A stretch of DNA of 64,000 bases from Amoebophrya sp. A120 (GCA_905178155.1 CAJINV010000002.1:8327224-8391223); one strand, 5' to 3'; positions 1 to 12,722 are shown, counted from the stretch's first letter. Notes: generated from the sequence alone by a model not told the origin. Translations and numbers: made by a program.

Positions 1-14
1 CAGCATCGGCTGCC

Positions 15-3000
15 ATGCAGCTGACAGCAACGAGGACGCCATCCAAAGCATTTCTGCTGACTTTTCTCGTGTCAGCGCTGGCGGGTCCGGCATGGGAATG
101 GCAGGGGTGTCACGCAGCCGGAACCGCATCGGCTCCCCAAGAACGCGAAGACAGCTTCAGCGACGAAGATGAGGGCTTCGTGTTCGTTCCAGAGGCCGTC
201 TCTGAAGCGACGACCGTGAGTAAGACTACAGACGTTCTGGGACCCACCGGCGCCGGGGACAGTGGAAGGTAATTTCAAGTTCGTAAGTGAGAAGTACTCA
301 CGCAAATTTCAACTGTTTTTTATGTGTAGTTGACAGTATCAAGACCTCTGGCTCCGGCTTCCTAGTCAGCGTAAAAGAGGCAAGTCGTAATGGAATTCGG
401 ATGACAATAATTTCTTTTGTTGTCGTTGTTCTGATGAACTTACCGTTGAAGTAGAAATTTGTCCTTACCCACTGAATTTCAGTTCCATCACCCCATTGAA
501 TTGCTCCTCTCCGGGAGGTGCATCGATCGGCACGACATGTGCGCCGTCTACGCCTGCTTCCGGGACAGCATACAACAACCTGGATAATATCAAGCATCAG
601 ACCACTCCTGTTGCGGACGACGACCAGGATGAGGATCCGCTCAAGGACGTCTTTTACATCTACGAGGAACCTGTCACGACACCTACCTCGTCGCGCGATC
701 AATTACATGCAAGTAGGACCGCGAGCAGCGACACGACCCCGATGGATGTTGATACGAATGAAGCAGCTGGTGAAAGTGGAACGATGGAACAACCGACTCA
801 TCAATCAGTTGCTACAAGTAGCGCCCAAGATGAACAAACTCCTCCTGTCAACAAGTACTACACCCGTGCCCATCGCCTTGGTGGAGAAAGTGACGACCAG
901 TTCTTTGCGAGCGAGATGAAGACTACAGGCGGCAGTTTATGGGACTCTCAATTGTTACATTCTTAACTGTTACATGAATTTGTGATGCAAGAGGGGCAAA
1001 AGCGAAAGGAAGGACCTTGCGCATATTGCATGACAGACTTGGCACAGATTCTCGGCCTGTTTGGCCTTCTGGGAATTTGTCACGCGAAGCAGCTTGATGG
1101 TGTCGGTAGTCAAGGCACTTTTGCATGAGAAATCATGTATTAACAGTTGAGAATGTAACGCTTGAGAATGCCATACAGTTCCGATCAGGACGAGGAGGAG
1201 TGGCAGCTGTTGATGTGCGAGTCCGAGGTTGCCGAAACGCTTGCAATATCAACTGTAAAAATGTCTGGGTCTGGAAGAATTCATGTTTGTCATGCTTGTC
1301 TGCCATGACTCTGAAATCTGTCATGCGCGTTACCCAAGAGCTCCGTTTTTCTGTGATGCAGAAGCGCATTTTGTCATGCAGAATAGGCAACGCCTAGGAG
1401 CTCAGAAACTTGTCATGCTGAGCCAGCATTTGCAGCCTCATCATGAGACGCCACCCAGCATCACAAGTTTCCAGACCCAGACATTTTTACTTTTGATATG
1501 CAACCGAAGCGGAGCAGGAAGCGAGGCAGACGGCAGCCGACTTGTGGAAGGACTTCACGCGGGCGGTTCTGCGGCAGACGTACCGGAAAGTTTTGGAGAA
1601 AACCATCCAAGACGCGCAGGCCCGGCACTTCCAAGAACACGGAAAGACGGAACCGCCGACCGCTCTGGACGTGGCGGTCGCGAAAAAAATTGTAAAAAGC
1701 GCGCTCCTGAAAGGAGCGGCCCTTGCGTCGAGGTCTTCGGGTGGAGAGGACCACGGTCGTGCCCAAAGCGCTCCTGATGAAGATGCGGAAGATTATTTCT
1801 CCCTGCTCTCTTCGGGTGCTGGCACGAAACTTAACAAGCCGCTCCGCTACTTCGACAAAGTTATGGCCGCGAGGAGTCGTAGTTCGTCTTCCTCGGCGGA
1901 GGAGGACCACGATGAACACGGCGGAGATTTTCTTCTCAAGCAGAAATGGAGTCTGGCGCCGTTGGGTCTGAACCTGAGCGAAGATCCAGTATTGGAGAGA
2001 AGACTCAGTCCACAGCTGCTGCAAATGCTGGAAGCCAAGACGAAGCGGATCTTCGCCCGCCTAGCCGTTTTGAAACTCATGCGGGAACAGGCCATTGCCG
2101 GCTCATCAATCTACTCCGGGCCATGTCGGCAACGCTTCCAAATTGCAGCAGCAGCAGCTCGTGTGGCCGCGGCTGGTGACAACTCGGAGACAATGACGAA
2201 CCTCGAGCAATATCGCAGGTATGAAGTGCTGCCGCTAAATTTTTCTTTGTGGTGTGCGGAAAAATCGCTCGCACTGCAAATCAGAATCCAAGTTTCAACA
2301 TATGCATCACTGAGTCTGTGGTCCTTGCCGCGTAGTATTCACAACAGATATTATAAATCGTATCATAATCGTCCAAATCCTCCCCTACAGGCCACATAGC
2401 GCCCCTGTGCGTCAAGCTTCAGCCGGTCCCAACAGCATCAAGTTACATCGAAGGACCAGTAGTATGTATTTTCCAACCAGCGAAGCCGTGAGCAAGTTCC
2501 AACCGCAATATCGGAGAAAGGCGATGTTCCGGAGCCGGGCGAGTATGCCGAATGAAGAAGGACCAGACCACAGTGACGCTTTGCTAGAGGGTTTGCTGTT
2601 TCTCGGCATGGACGTAGCCGAAGACGCGAACATTTTTAAGACCGCCCTCGCTTGTCGCACGAATTCACGATTGGCCTTGCTGCCGTTTTTCCGCGGTAGT
2701 ACCACGGGCGAGCCGAAGCACGCGATAATGCAGCAGCATGGTTCATGGGGTTCCCCGCAGAGCATCTTGTTTCCCCCAACTGTCACCAGCTCCGCTTCCG
2801 CGCTGCTGCATCGGGGTGGGCGGCCCCATCGCAAGTCGTACGAACGAGGTGCAAGGTCTTCGTCATATATGCGGCCAGCAACAGCATTCCACACGCGATC
2901 AAGTGATTTGTTCCGCCGAAGCGCGGCGGGAGGACCCATCGGCCGTTTTGCGATTGATGAGCGACTTCTAAAGGAGGACTACGATGATGACAGGAGCACC

Positions 3001-6000
3001 TGGCCGATTCTTTTCTCGTACCGCGGTGATAGAGCAATTGACCCTTCTACGGCTGCAGCTCTTGACGATCTACCAGGACCATCTTTGCTCTTCCCACCTC
3101 GGGGAAAAATAGACCACTATGGCACGACCACTTCTACAGCTGTGCTCAGTGCGGAGTACGGGCCGCAAATCGAGGCCGCGAGGGTGTTTTTCCGGCAGCA
3201 GGTTCGCCGCCGCGTGACCAGCAGTCTTTCGCTGCTGCAGAGGGAGTTGGCGCTTTTTGAGAGCAGTTTCGGCCAGGCGCTGATTGACGATCTGGAAAAA
3301 GCCTATTTCGCACAGAATGAGAAGCTCAAGATCGAGATTGACCGCTTGCAAGAGCGGAAGGAGGCCGCTATGCGGAAAGAGGTCAGTCTGGCGAAGCAGT
3401 TGAAACTGAACTTGCTGATTCAGATGCGGTATGCATTGCAAAAGCATCTGACATATTACCTCGTCTTGCAACAAATTGGAATTTGATCGTGGAGTAATGC
3501 ATGGAGCATCAGTTTCAGTACTATCAACTGCAGATCTCTTTCTCGTTTCATCTAAGCCGGATCAGCACACTTTTCTGACAAAATGAAAATGTGACGCAAA
3601 TCAAGTTTCTATACGTAATAAGTGTGATACAACTTTTGCAATGCATATGCGGAACCAGATTAATGACCAGATGTGGATGGAACGGGCTGCTGAAGAGGCA
3701 GCAAGCACAGGAGACATAGACGACCAAGAACTGCAAGAGTTCGCATTCGGAACCGCCTGGGACGAGGACGAGCAAGGAGAAGCAAAATGGGACGACTGGG
3801 CGATGAGCGGCTTTTACCCGGATGAAGATGTAGTCAGTGATAAGGCTAAGAACGACAGCCGCGCATTGGTGGATGAAGGAAAACAAGATCTTCAGTTCGA
3901 AAGGACCAGCACTCCTTTTTTTCACAGCATCCTAGACGACGACAGCCTGGACTTCATGGAGATTCTCACTCCTGCAGCGAGAACCGGAAGCACCAGCAGT
4001 GGCAGTGGGAGCCGTTACAACAGCCGGAGGAACGATAGCATTAACAAGGTAGTAGTTCCGCGTAAGAGCGGTCCGCGCAGCAATGAGAATGACGCAGAGC
4101 AGGACGACTTTGAGGATATGCTGCGAGAACTGAAACAAGTTTCCGTCCGGGACGGAAAAACCGAAACTGAACGAACACCAGCGTCGTTCTCTGCGCCGTA
4201 TTACCACGCGCCACGACGACAAGGAAATCTACTTCACAAAAGCGAGCTTGTTGTACTGCAGGAGGGCAAGAACCTCCCTGGTAAAATGGACAATATGCGA
4301 AAGAAGAAAACCAGTCCCAGCGACGAATCTTGGGACGATGAAGACTTGTTGTCGAAGGTTTCTTCGACGTCGTCGTCTTCAAGCGAGGAAGCGACGGACA
4401 ACTACTCGGACATTGGCGAGAACTACACGAATAAAAACAAGAAGAACTCCGCCGGAAAAAGGAAAGATCTGCTAGCCCTTTACGACGCAGACGATGCGGA
4501 AGAAATGTTGTGGGAGGACGATCTGGTGGAGGCGAGGCAGCGGAAAAAAACCGTCGCACAGCAGGTTCTTGGGGCCGACAGCGAAATAGTTGTGCCATCA
4601 CTCAGCTCTCCTTCCGCTTCCGCTCCTTCTGGAAGCAGCACAGCTTCCAGGGCTACTCCCACCGTCGAAGACCAGGAGGTACTGGAAAGGTCGGGTTTGC
4701 TGGCAAACCTGTTCCAGCTCCCGTTCAAAGACATTCTGCAGGTGGAGAGCGAGAAACAGCGAAAGGCGGGAAACTTCTACACTTTCAATGCTGCCGGGGT
4801 GACGTCGGGACGAGATGTCGTGGGCCCTTCTCGTCCGGCCGTCGGTGGTCAAGGAGATGGTCCTTATGAAGATTCGAAGCTGGCGCAAGAAGAAGTGCGC
4901 CAGCAAGTAGTAAAGCCTGGTGCAGCCGCACATGCCGAGTTTGAACCGGCCGACTCGACAGAGGAGCGAACGTGGAATCTGTTGTCGCAAATGGCACCCA
5001 ACACCGCTCTGGACATGTTTGCGATGGAACTGCACGAAGCTGCGGCGTCAATCTCAGCGTCAGAAGGAGAGCACGGAGCGAGGTCCTATCCGCCAAGGGA
5101 CTTCTGCAGTGAAGATGAACAGAGGAGCTACTATGGGAACAACGACGAAAAACAAAATGCAGAACAAGAACAGACATCCTCGTCGCCTTCGTCGCCCGAA
5201 GGTCCTCTATCGAGGTCGTCCGCAAGCGGAAAGAGTGGCAGCGAGAGCAAAGGACACCAGCGTGGCGACTGGAAACGCACACCATTGAAAAGTTCCGCTA
5301 CGCCCTTCAGTCCAGTATCATCTTCGTCCTCCGCGCCTTCCAGTCAGGCACCGGCTGGCGCTGCGAAATTAGATGCCGCACAGGACCGGTACTGTTTAAT
5401 ATTACACAACTTTTAGATTCAGATGTATATGTTGTAGTAGATCTAGTAGATGACGATGACCCTTAGTTCGAAGACAGACGGCGTGTACCAAAATTCTGAC
5501 CATTGACGACTCGCCGCTGGCCTTAAGAATCGAGCACCCGACTGAGTTTTGCTTTTGAATATTTTATGAATAACAAACAGGTTGTCTGGTGTTGCACAGC
5601 AGGCCGCGGCATCAGCCAGCGCAAGAAGCAACAAAGGTACTTCCAACAACTACAAGCCCCCGCCGCGTGACAACTACTGGTGGGACAGCTACAAGACCAA
5701 CTATTACAGAAACCTGCATTTCCTGAAGAAGCGTAACCAGGTTTTTTCAGCGTTTCCCTCTGCCGTGCTCTACCCGCCGCATGCGATGGACCCGACGTAT
5801 GGTTCTTTCACCCCAGCCAGTTTCTACCAAGAACACCAGCAACTGCACAGCGCACACAACTACAACTCGCCGGGCAGCACCTTGTACAGTCCAAGCGATT
5901 TCGTGTTGAACGTTGACCGAACGAGGAAGAAACGGTCCTGGAAAAACGGTGCGAATAAACACCAGACCTCCTCTGCAGCAGATGAAACATCAGGGGCCAG

Positions 6001-8281
6001 CACACGGGGTGGTTCCACCTACACCGCGACGCCAACTTCTAGGTCTTCGAAAGGAGCTAGCTCATCATCTTATGCGCCGCAGGCGTACTGCCCGCCACCA
6101 CCGTGTCCCTGTCCAAACCCGGTTCCACACGTGGAGGCGCCCGACTGCGAGGCGGCGTGTGAAGTTCCCGATTGTGACGCGCCCACGCCAAGTCCTGGAA
6201 GTCCGGAACAAGAGAGTGAAGAAGTCCGCCGGGCGGGGAGAAGTTACGGCGCGACAAACAATGCAGAGTGGTTCCACCCACAATGGGATGAAATAGATGC
6301 TGGCGGTTCTGCGGGCTACAACATGCACAGCAACATGTTTTACTATTTTCCGCCGGGTGCGATCGCCGACGCGGAGCAGGCACGACGGCACTTGCAGGCG
6401 GCCCAGCAGGCCGAGGAGCACGCGAAAAGCGCCAAGTTTGGGTACTACATCCCAAATCAGATGCAGAAGGCGAAAAAGGTCGTGGGCGACAGCGGTGCTG
6501 GTGGGGGCAGCTCTCCGAGCCTCGTTTTGACTTCGTCCAGCATCAAAAACTCCGGCGACACGAAGGCCCCCCCGCCGGGTGTGTTTCATCACCCGACAGC
6601 GGAGGTGGGTGGGCCACGTACGATTAGTACCGCAGCAATGGACGACAAAGACGCGTCAGCAGGACCGCAGCCCCGGAAACGGGAGGAGGAGATCGCTTCC
6701 ATGGCCATGGAGGATATCTACGATCATAGTTCCAAAAATGCTGGTGATGTGGAAGTCAAGGATTTTAACTGGGACAAATTTTCCGACGGGGACGTCGAGC
6801 GGGAAGGAGAAGTACAGCGAACAAAAGGAAATAGCAGTAATCCGGCACAGCTGGATTCTCTTTCTCCACCTATCAAAGCGGCTGCAGCAAGCGTTGGGCG
6901 GGGGTCGCAGCATCAAAGCACTGCGGGTCAGGCCGACGAAAACTACAAGTCCTCGGGTCGTGATATGAAGCACGCACCGAAAGAGGCAGTGATCCATCTT
7001 CGTGGGCCCCCGTCGCGGTTGCAGAAGCTGTTGAAGTATCAACCGCGAACATAGTATCGCACTCGTTGTACTAATTACAACTGTACGTGAGAAAATTCTT
7101 AATTTACCTGAATCAGGACTACAAATAGCACGTTTCCTCGTGCTGCTGGAATTCTTTGTAATGCAATATGTTAATCTTTCTACTACTAACTCCTAGTCCT
7201 AGTGCACGTGCGTGTGCGATACTTTGTTTCGAAATGCATATGAAGCAGAAGGAGGAGTATTACAAGCAAATTAAGCTACTGAAAGAGCAGGACCAAAAGG
7301 CCGGGAAGGACCTACAGCAGCAAGAAGAAGATCATCACGACGCCGTGAAGGCAACTGGCAAAGCAGCCGCAGCTGCTGGTGACGATGCAAATGCGAGCCG
7401 TCCCTTGGAAGTGAAGTCGGACCAAGCTGAGGTTCACACGACACTGGCAACGCCTCCGAGGACCAAGTGGCGGCCGAAGAACGTGCCGCGACCAGCCGAA
7501 CAACATGTAGTTGACCGGACGAGTTCTTCTATCCTGAGTACTAAAAGTGCAGTTCCGATCGCGGGCTCATTTTCGGCCTACTCCAGTACTCCTGCGACCC
7601 GTGGTGCAGCCGCCTTTCCGAAACAGCGCGTCTGGGTGCCCGCTGGAACAGCAGCAGCAGCAGCGGCTGACGCAGCTGAACGCATCGAGATGAGACAACA
7701 AGCAGGTGGAGGCGCTTGGTCCTCGCAGCAACAGGCCACTTCGTCGAGCGGAAGCAATAAAATGACCGGCAAAAAGATGAGCACGAGCAGCGGTTCTAGC
7801 ACGACGTACAACAACTTCGCGTCAAGCAGGAGCCTCGAAAACCGGGCCTGGGAAGCAGTGGCCCCGGGAACACGTCCCAATTCGTCGAAGCGCAGAGCCG
7901 CGCGGCTGGCGTCGAGGTATAAATAATGTACGCACAGCACCAGCAGCACAACATCGGATCGCGACGAAGAGCCAATAAATCAAGAAGGAATGAATCCACA
8001 TAAATTTTTCATGCGCTTAACCACTCAGCATCGAACACGTTTGATATCCAAAAATCCCGGCTTCGATGAAATTACTAAACAGCGCAAGCTCCTCCACCAG
8101 TGACGAAACGGTGTCATACCCGTGGACGATTACGCGAACCCCGGATGGCCGCACCATTTGGGAGGAAGACGAATCGCAATCGCGACCGCAGCAAAAATCT
8201 TCGGCCTCTCGCACGTGGAAAAGCGCGGCCGTGATGAATTATGCACCGGGAACGGTGAGCTACTACAAAAAGAGAAACTAA
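15..8281 (+). CDS. secreted 2196-aa low-complexity acidic protein, nine exons
   Basis: Function not recognised. Exons are 15-268, 483-937, 1181-1246, 1504-2218, 2391-3429, 3653-5388, 5581-7036, 7246-7916 and 8083-8281, summing to 6591 nt (2196 codons plus stop), with every junction in frame. Four introns are GT-AG (269-482, 2219-2390, 5389-5580, 7917-8082). The other four are introners with perfect 5-bp duplications (CAGTT, TGCAA, TGCGG, TGAAG). Residues 1 to about 34 form a signal peptide with a hydrophobic core (FLLTFLVSALAG), so the protein probably enters the secretory route. The rest is Ser/Asp/Glu-rich, with a Cys-Pro patch near 6090-6180 and a Lys/Glu/Gln coiled-coil stretch spliced across 7036/7246 (KLLK joined to QKEEYYKQ). 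No catalytic motif is seen. The start at 15 was chosen because it opens directly into the signal peptide; the gene could start upstream of the window. Confidence 0.8.
938..1175 (+). mobile_element. introner, family F4
   Basis: The left end TATGGGACTCTCAATTG pairs with the right end CTTGAGAATGCCATA, and a longer inner TIR reads GTTACATTCTTAACTGTTA. It is flanked by a perfect CAGTT duplication (933-937 and 1176-1180). Removing the element plus one copy joins GGS to SDQDEEEWQ in frame. Confidence 0.9.
1247..1498 (+). mobile_element. introner, family F2
   Basis: TIRs AAAAATGTCTGGGTCTGG and CCAGACCCAGACATTTTT lie just inside TATCAACTG and TTGATA ends. The duplication TGCAA is perfect (1242-1246, 1499-1503). 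The body is close to the copy at 40544-40796 over its whole length, suggesting a recent common source. Removal joins ETLA to TEAEQEARQ in frame. Confidence 0.92.
3430..3647 (+). mobile_element. introner, family F1
   Basis: The left end TATGCATTGCAAAAGCATC and right end GATACAACTTTTGCAATGCATA are inverted repeats. The duplication TGCGG is perfect (3425-3429, 3648-3652). Removal joins LIQMR to NQINDQMW in frame, fusing two long open frames into one protein. Confidence 0.9.
7037..7240 (+). mobile_element. introner, family F1 (diverged)
   Basis: The ends TATCAACCGCGAACATAG and TTTCGAAATGCATA are diverged, but the inner TIR AGTATCGCACTCG / CGTGTGCGATACT is clear. The duplication TGAAG is perfect (7032-7036, 7241-7245). 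Removal fuses KLLK to QKEEYYKQI in frame. Confidence 0.85.
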
Positions 8282-9315
8282 CGGAAGTTGTGAACATTGT
8301 TTGACAACATGATATTCTTCGAAATAATATCTCTGTTTCGTTTGAAGACCTATCATGTCTTTCTTGTATTGCGGATACAGCTCGTTTTTGAAAATTTCCT
8401 TCTGCGAAAGTCATTTAGTTGTATCCCCGAAAAAATGCATGGGACTTCGCGAGATTTTTTGTCACCTTTTTTCAGATCTGTTTTCGATGAAATAAAATGA
8501 TGCACCTTTAATTTTGATCATAACGTACCTCCTGTAACCACCAAGTTGTGGAGGCGTCAAGGTGGCACCCTTCGACTATGCTCCGACTGCAATTCGCTCC
8601 AGCGACTTGTCCTCCATGCGGACCTTGAGCTACTGGATTTGTTTCACGTGCTTGTGAATGGCTACGGCAACGTGCTCTTCTACGCTACGTGCTACCGGAG
8701 ATGTAACTTCCGCAGACCACGTTTCACACGTGAACCTCTGCATGCTTAAGCACTTTGTGTGTCCGTTTTTGCCTGCAAATTCTGAGAATACAGCCATATT
8801 TAGTAGGGTGTAAATGATTTTAGGCGCATTTACAACAGCAGTAGTTAACTACATCTGGTTATGGTTTCGCTCTTTAGCTGCTTCTCCCAATGAAGATTTT
8901 ACTGAATGACTGCGAACAAAGAAATATGCTTTCGGTTTCGTGCGGAAGCAAATGGGGCGAGGGCGTTTATTTTTGATGCTTCAAGATGAAATACGGATGC
9001 TGTTTTTACAAGCTTGATGTGGCGAGGATTTTCATCAATTTTGGAGTTGTGCTACTCCCAAGCTTTTGACTGGTTGACTCCAGCAAGCGCAACATTGGAC
9101 TCGGAGTGTGTGTTGCTCTTCATTTCGATTCGTTTGACGCCTTCGTGTTCCCTGGAGCCTCCAGCAGTTTTTTTTTTGTACAGTTTTTTGTACATGTTTT
9201 TGCTGCCCATGCTCGCTTTGCCTTTATTATAAGTATTCGAGAGGCAGTTTCATCTAAGTAGTAGTAAAAGCCAAAATTTGGAAACGATATAAAAATCAAG
9301 AGCAAGAAGAACAAG
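8282..9315. other. intergenic region
   Basis: This stretch lies between the 2196-aa protein gene and the JmjC gene. Only short open frames without a coding look are present. I see no introner ends, tRNA or repeat. It should hold the 3' UTR of the first gene and the promoter of the next. Confidence 0.6.
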
Positions 9316-12300
9316 ATGTCCGACATTGTTCGTGCCCATGCAGCAGGTCGTGCTCATCTGCCACGGTCTCAGGAAGTAGAGACGTGTGATATAATGCCAG
9401 GTTCAACGGCGCCGCCCCCGTCGGGCGCAACCACAATCTGCAGACGAAGCACGAAAAGAACCTCTACTTTCCGTTGGACGATTCTATCGTTCCCAGCAAC
9501 GCTGCTCTACCAGCAGCTTTTCAGTCCGCTAACGAGCGGAATCGGTATCAACAACGAGCCACCGCCGAAGAAGCCCAAGAAAACGTACAGTGTGTGGCGG
9601 GATTTCGACGACAAGACGACAATCATTGTCCCTGAGGTTCACATCCTGAGCGAGCACAGCGTGGCCAAACACGAGCGGGATGATGAAAATGGGGACAAGG
9701 AAGAAAAAGAAGCGTACATATCCAGTGCTAAAACATCGTACTCGTACGACCCATTGCAGTTTTTGAATGACAGACACAGATCTGCATTCTATTTCCACCT
9801 GTACCTCGTTTTGCATGACAGATTTTATGTTTTTCCCTCTCACGGTTTTTTTCATGCAAAGCAATGTACAATTACGAGTATGATAGTACTTTTGCGAAAA
9901 TGCATAGTATAACAAAGACAACAATGTGCGCGAGGAGGACGAGGAGAGAACAAGCGAAGAAGAGAAGGAAGACGAGGACAAGAATTCTGACGAAAACCTA
10001 CATGATGGGAAACGTCATTCAGACGCTCATGAGGGCCACGACGCGGGCTTTACAGCGGTGGATTTCTTCACGGACATTGTGGATCGGCACGCGAAAGATA
10101 CCATAGAGCCGAAGGTGTACCGTGTACGGAGGTGAACGAAGTAGATCTTTCTCCCCTCGTGGTCGTCCCTCTCATTTTTCGGCCGTGTCGTTTGCATGCC
10201 AAGCCTCTTCACCTTGCTCAGGGTCGTTTGGCCGTGTTTGCATTTTTGCAAGCTCGGGACGAACAAAAAAGTAGACCCCATCTACGCTAGAACAGGCCAA
10301 GCATGGACTTGTCATGCAAGCGAAAGCGTTGCATTTTGTTTTTCGGTCTGTCAGCTCATTTGTGTTGCTAAGCAACATGCCCCTCGAGGAGGGGTCCGCC
10401 GTTTCCCACTGTTATACCGTGGCGTCTTCCTGCACAACCCGGAAGAGTGGACTGATGAAAACATCCGCAAGGTCGCCGGGAAGGAGAGGTTTGACCAGGT
10501 CGAGACGGAGAAGAAGGAAACGCGCAACGCACTCCCGATGGAGAGGATGAAAATCTCCAAGTTTCTGGACCTCTACTATGACAGTGGACAGTCCGCTCAC
10601 ATTGCTTCCAAAATGTTGTCATGCAGAATGCAATCATGTTTATGTTAAATAAAATTCCCGAAAATGAACTGTTCACCGTTATACCTGCGACGCCAGCCAC
10701 ACGAACTACACCGAGCGACTGGCGGCGTACGCCGAGAAGGCGGACAGCACCCGGAACAAAAAGGAGCGGCGGAAGGAAAAAGCGGCCTTGAAGAAGCAGA
10801 ACCTGTACGCGGTCGCCGGACTGGCCAACCACCCGAAGACGTTGCAGAAACTGCTGAAATTTCCCAAATTCCTCGAGTGCAACGTGTTCCTGCGGAAAAC
10901 CTTGCGTGAGGCCATTCTATGGTGGAGCAGCGGGGGCACCGAGTCGGTCATACACAACGACGGCGACGACAACTTGAATTGCGCAATCGACGGGAGTAAG
11001 GAATTCATGATTTGGGAACCCGCGTTCGAGTATCCGTCGGTAACGAATCGCCGAAATTGTTTGGTTTTTTTTACCAAAAGCAAATAACAGCACCATGGTA
11101 TTTGCAAAAAATTGATTAAGATGTACTTAAGTGTAAAAAACAACAACCTCCTCCACGATTCGTGTTTTTCCCCAGCATACCGAAACCAAGTTCATGGACT
11201 CTCCGGACGGGCATCCGTTTTACACCAATCACGACTATGGCTGGCTCGACGTGGAGCAGATGTGCCACCGGTACGACGACCCGAAGCATCATGAGTACGA
11301 GAACACGAAGGGAAAACACGACCCCGCCCGCTTCATCAGCCACGAGGAGTGCGAAACCAAGTTCAAAAAGGCCTACGGCTCCTTCGCGGGCCGCATTTCC
11401 GCCTCCAACATGACCAAGAAGCAGTACACAGCCTGGAAAAACATCCCGCTGAAGCGGTACCGGACCAGAATCGAGCCGGGGGACTGTCTGTTCATCCCGA
11501 AACGGTGGCTGCACGTGGTGAAAACCATCGGCGAAGCCCAGCGCACGATTAACGTCAACATCTGGTTTGCCCGGCTGCTGGCGGACACCAAGAAGCTGGA
11601 CCAGGAGAACGTGGAGACCCGCGCCCTCGTCGAGCGGGCCTGCGAAATCCCGCAGAAGATTGAGGAACGCATGGAAAAAAACGCGGCCAAACTAGCGAAG
11701 CGGTTGCAGAAGAGTAGGAAGGAACAAGCGAAATCCAACGGTGGTCGCGCAGGTGAAGATGATGCCACGGTGTCGAAAAAAGGTCGTACTAAAGACGAGC
11801 ACAGCGAAGAGGAAGAGGACGAGGATGCGACCGAGCAGGAAGATATAGAACCGTTCCTGCGGTTCTCCGACGTGAAATGGCCGTCGGAGGCGGAGTATGG
11901 ATTGCAAAAGTATCGTACTAGTATAAATCGCAATGCAAATTTTTCCAGAAGGAAAAATGGAATTTGCAGTGCTGATTTCGCTAAGAAACAAGATTTGTCA
12001 TGCATGATTGCAATTAGTACGAGTACGATACTTTTGCACAGGATACGGAGGGCGCTCTGCCGACCCAGGTGATGCTGTCGACGCGCCAGCCCGTGCGCCC
12101 AATCTTGCGCGAGGGCCAGGAGTATGTCAGCAAAAAGCAGTACAAGAAGAAGCGCGGCCACGAGGAGGACACCTCGGAAGATATCCTGTGCAAAAGTATC
12201 GTACTTCTAGTACGGATAAATCGCATGACAAATTTCCGTAGCATGAAAAATAGAATTTGTAATCGGAGACTTACCTAGCTATGAAAAAGATGTAATGCGT

Positions 12301-12722
12301 GACTGCGATTAGTACGACTACGACTATGAGTGCGGTACTTATGCAATGCATAGAGAAGTCGGCCGAACAAGGGGACGATGCGGAGCTCGACTTTGAAGTG
12401 CATGTCCTGCGTATCAGACTGCACAAATCCCAGTCGTCCCCCTCATTTGTCATGCAAAACATCAAGCCCATTTGATTTTCCACTTGGAGCCCGTGGGCAC
12501 TGGTGTCCGCATAATAAGTTTCGGAGCGCCGGCGCCACAAACAAGTATCATTTACAATTCCAATTCGTGCGCAGATTTGTCATGGGGAAGCTGCTGCATT
12601 TGTGGCGTTGCAGCTTCTGTTGCTGGTCATGCATCTCGCCAAATCAGGCTCAGGGGGCGCCGGAGTTGTGCCGTTTCATACTGGGGACGGGACACCCTGG
12701 CATGCAGCGGGAGGAGCTGTGA
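9316..12722 (+). CDS. JmjC/cupin-type 2-oxoglutarate Fe(II) oxygenase, 687 aa
   Basis: Exons are 9316-9718, 9912-10124, 10422-10576, 10689-11039, 11176-11895, 12051-12181, 12358-12411 and 12686-12722, together 2064 nt (687 codons plus stop). One intron is GT-AG (11040-11175); six are introners. The JmjC core sits at about residues 320-500: WWSSGGTESVIHND carries the HxD iron ligands (near 345-347), a downstream GSKEF lysine suits 2-oxoglutarate binding, and GDCLFIPKRWLHVV gives the distal His (near 485). The family (JmjC, cupin_8) hydroxylates or demethylates proteins; substrate and compartment cannot be told here. The N-terminus is acidic and charged, and the tail after the core is Lys/Glu-rich, as in nuclear proteins. 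The active-site residues are present, so it is probably active. Confidence 0.85.
9719..9906 (+). mobile_element. introner, family F1 (diverged)
   Basis: The left end TATCCAGTGCTAAAACATCG and the right end ending CGAAAATGCATA form a degenerate F1 TIR. The duplication is GTACA against GTATA, one mismatch. Removal joins KEAY to NKDNNVREEDEE in frame. Confidence 0.75.
10125..10416 (+). mobile_element. introner, F3-like, degenerate ends
   Basis: The right end is CACTGTTATA; the left begins TACGGAGGTG. The TIR is weak, but the CCGTG duplication is perfect (10120-10124, 10417-10421). Removal joins EPKVYR to GVFLHNPEEW in frame, which no other junction here does. Confidence 0.7.
10577..10683 (+). 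mobile_element. mini-introner, F3-like, 107 bp
   Basis: The left end TATGACAGTGGACAGTCC and right end GAACTGTTCACCGTTATA are inverted repeats. Flanks TCTAC and CCTGC are a diverged duplication. Removal joins KFLDLY to DASHTNYTERL in frame. It is the shortest element in the window. Confidence 0.75.
11896..12045 (+). mobile_element. introner, family F1
   Basis: This is a textbook F1 copy: TATGGATTGCAAAAGTATCG at the left and CGATACTTTTGCACAGGATA at the right. The duplication CGGAG is perfect (11891-11895, 12046-12050). Removal joins WPSEAE to GALPTQVML in frame. Confidence 0.93.
12182..12352 (+). mobile_element. introner, family F1
   Basis: The left end TATCCTGTGCAAAAGTATCG and right end GGTACTTATGCAATGCATA are inverted repeats. 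Flanks GAAGA and GAGAA differ at two positions. Removal joins DTSE to ESAEQGDDAELD in frame. It lies only 136 bp from the previous F1 copy. Confidence 0.85.
12412..12680 (+). mobile_element. introner, family F3
   Basis: The left end TATCAGACTGCACAAATCCC and right end GGAGTTGTGCCGTTTCATA are inverted repeats. Flanks are CTGCG and CTGGG (one mismatch). Removal leaves a 12-residue C-terminal tail ending at 12722 and makes the whole gene length a multiple of three. Confidence 0.82.
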
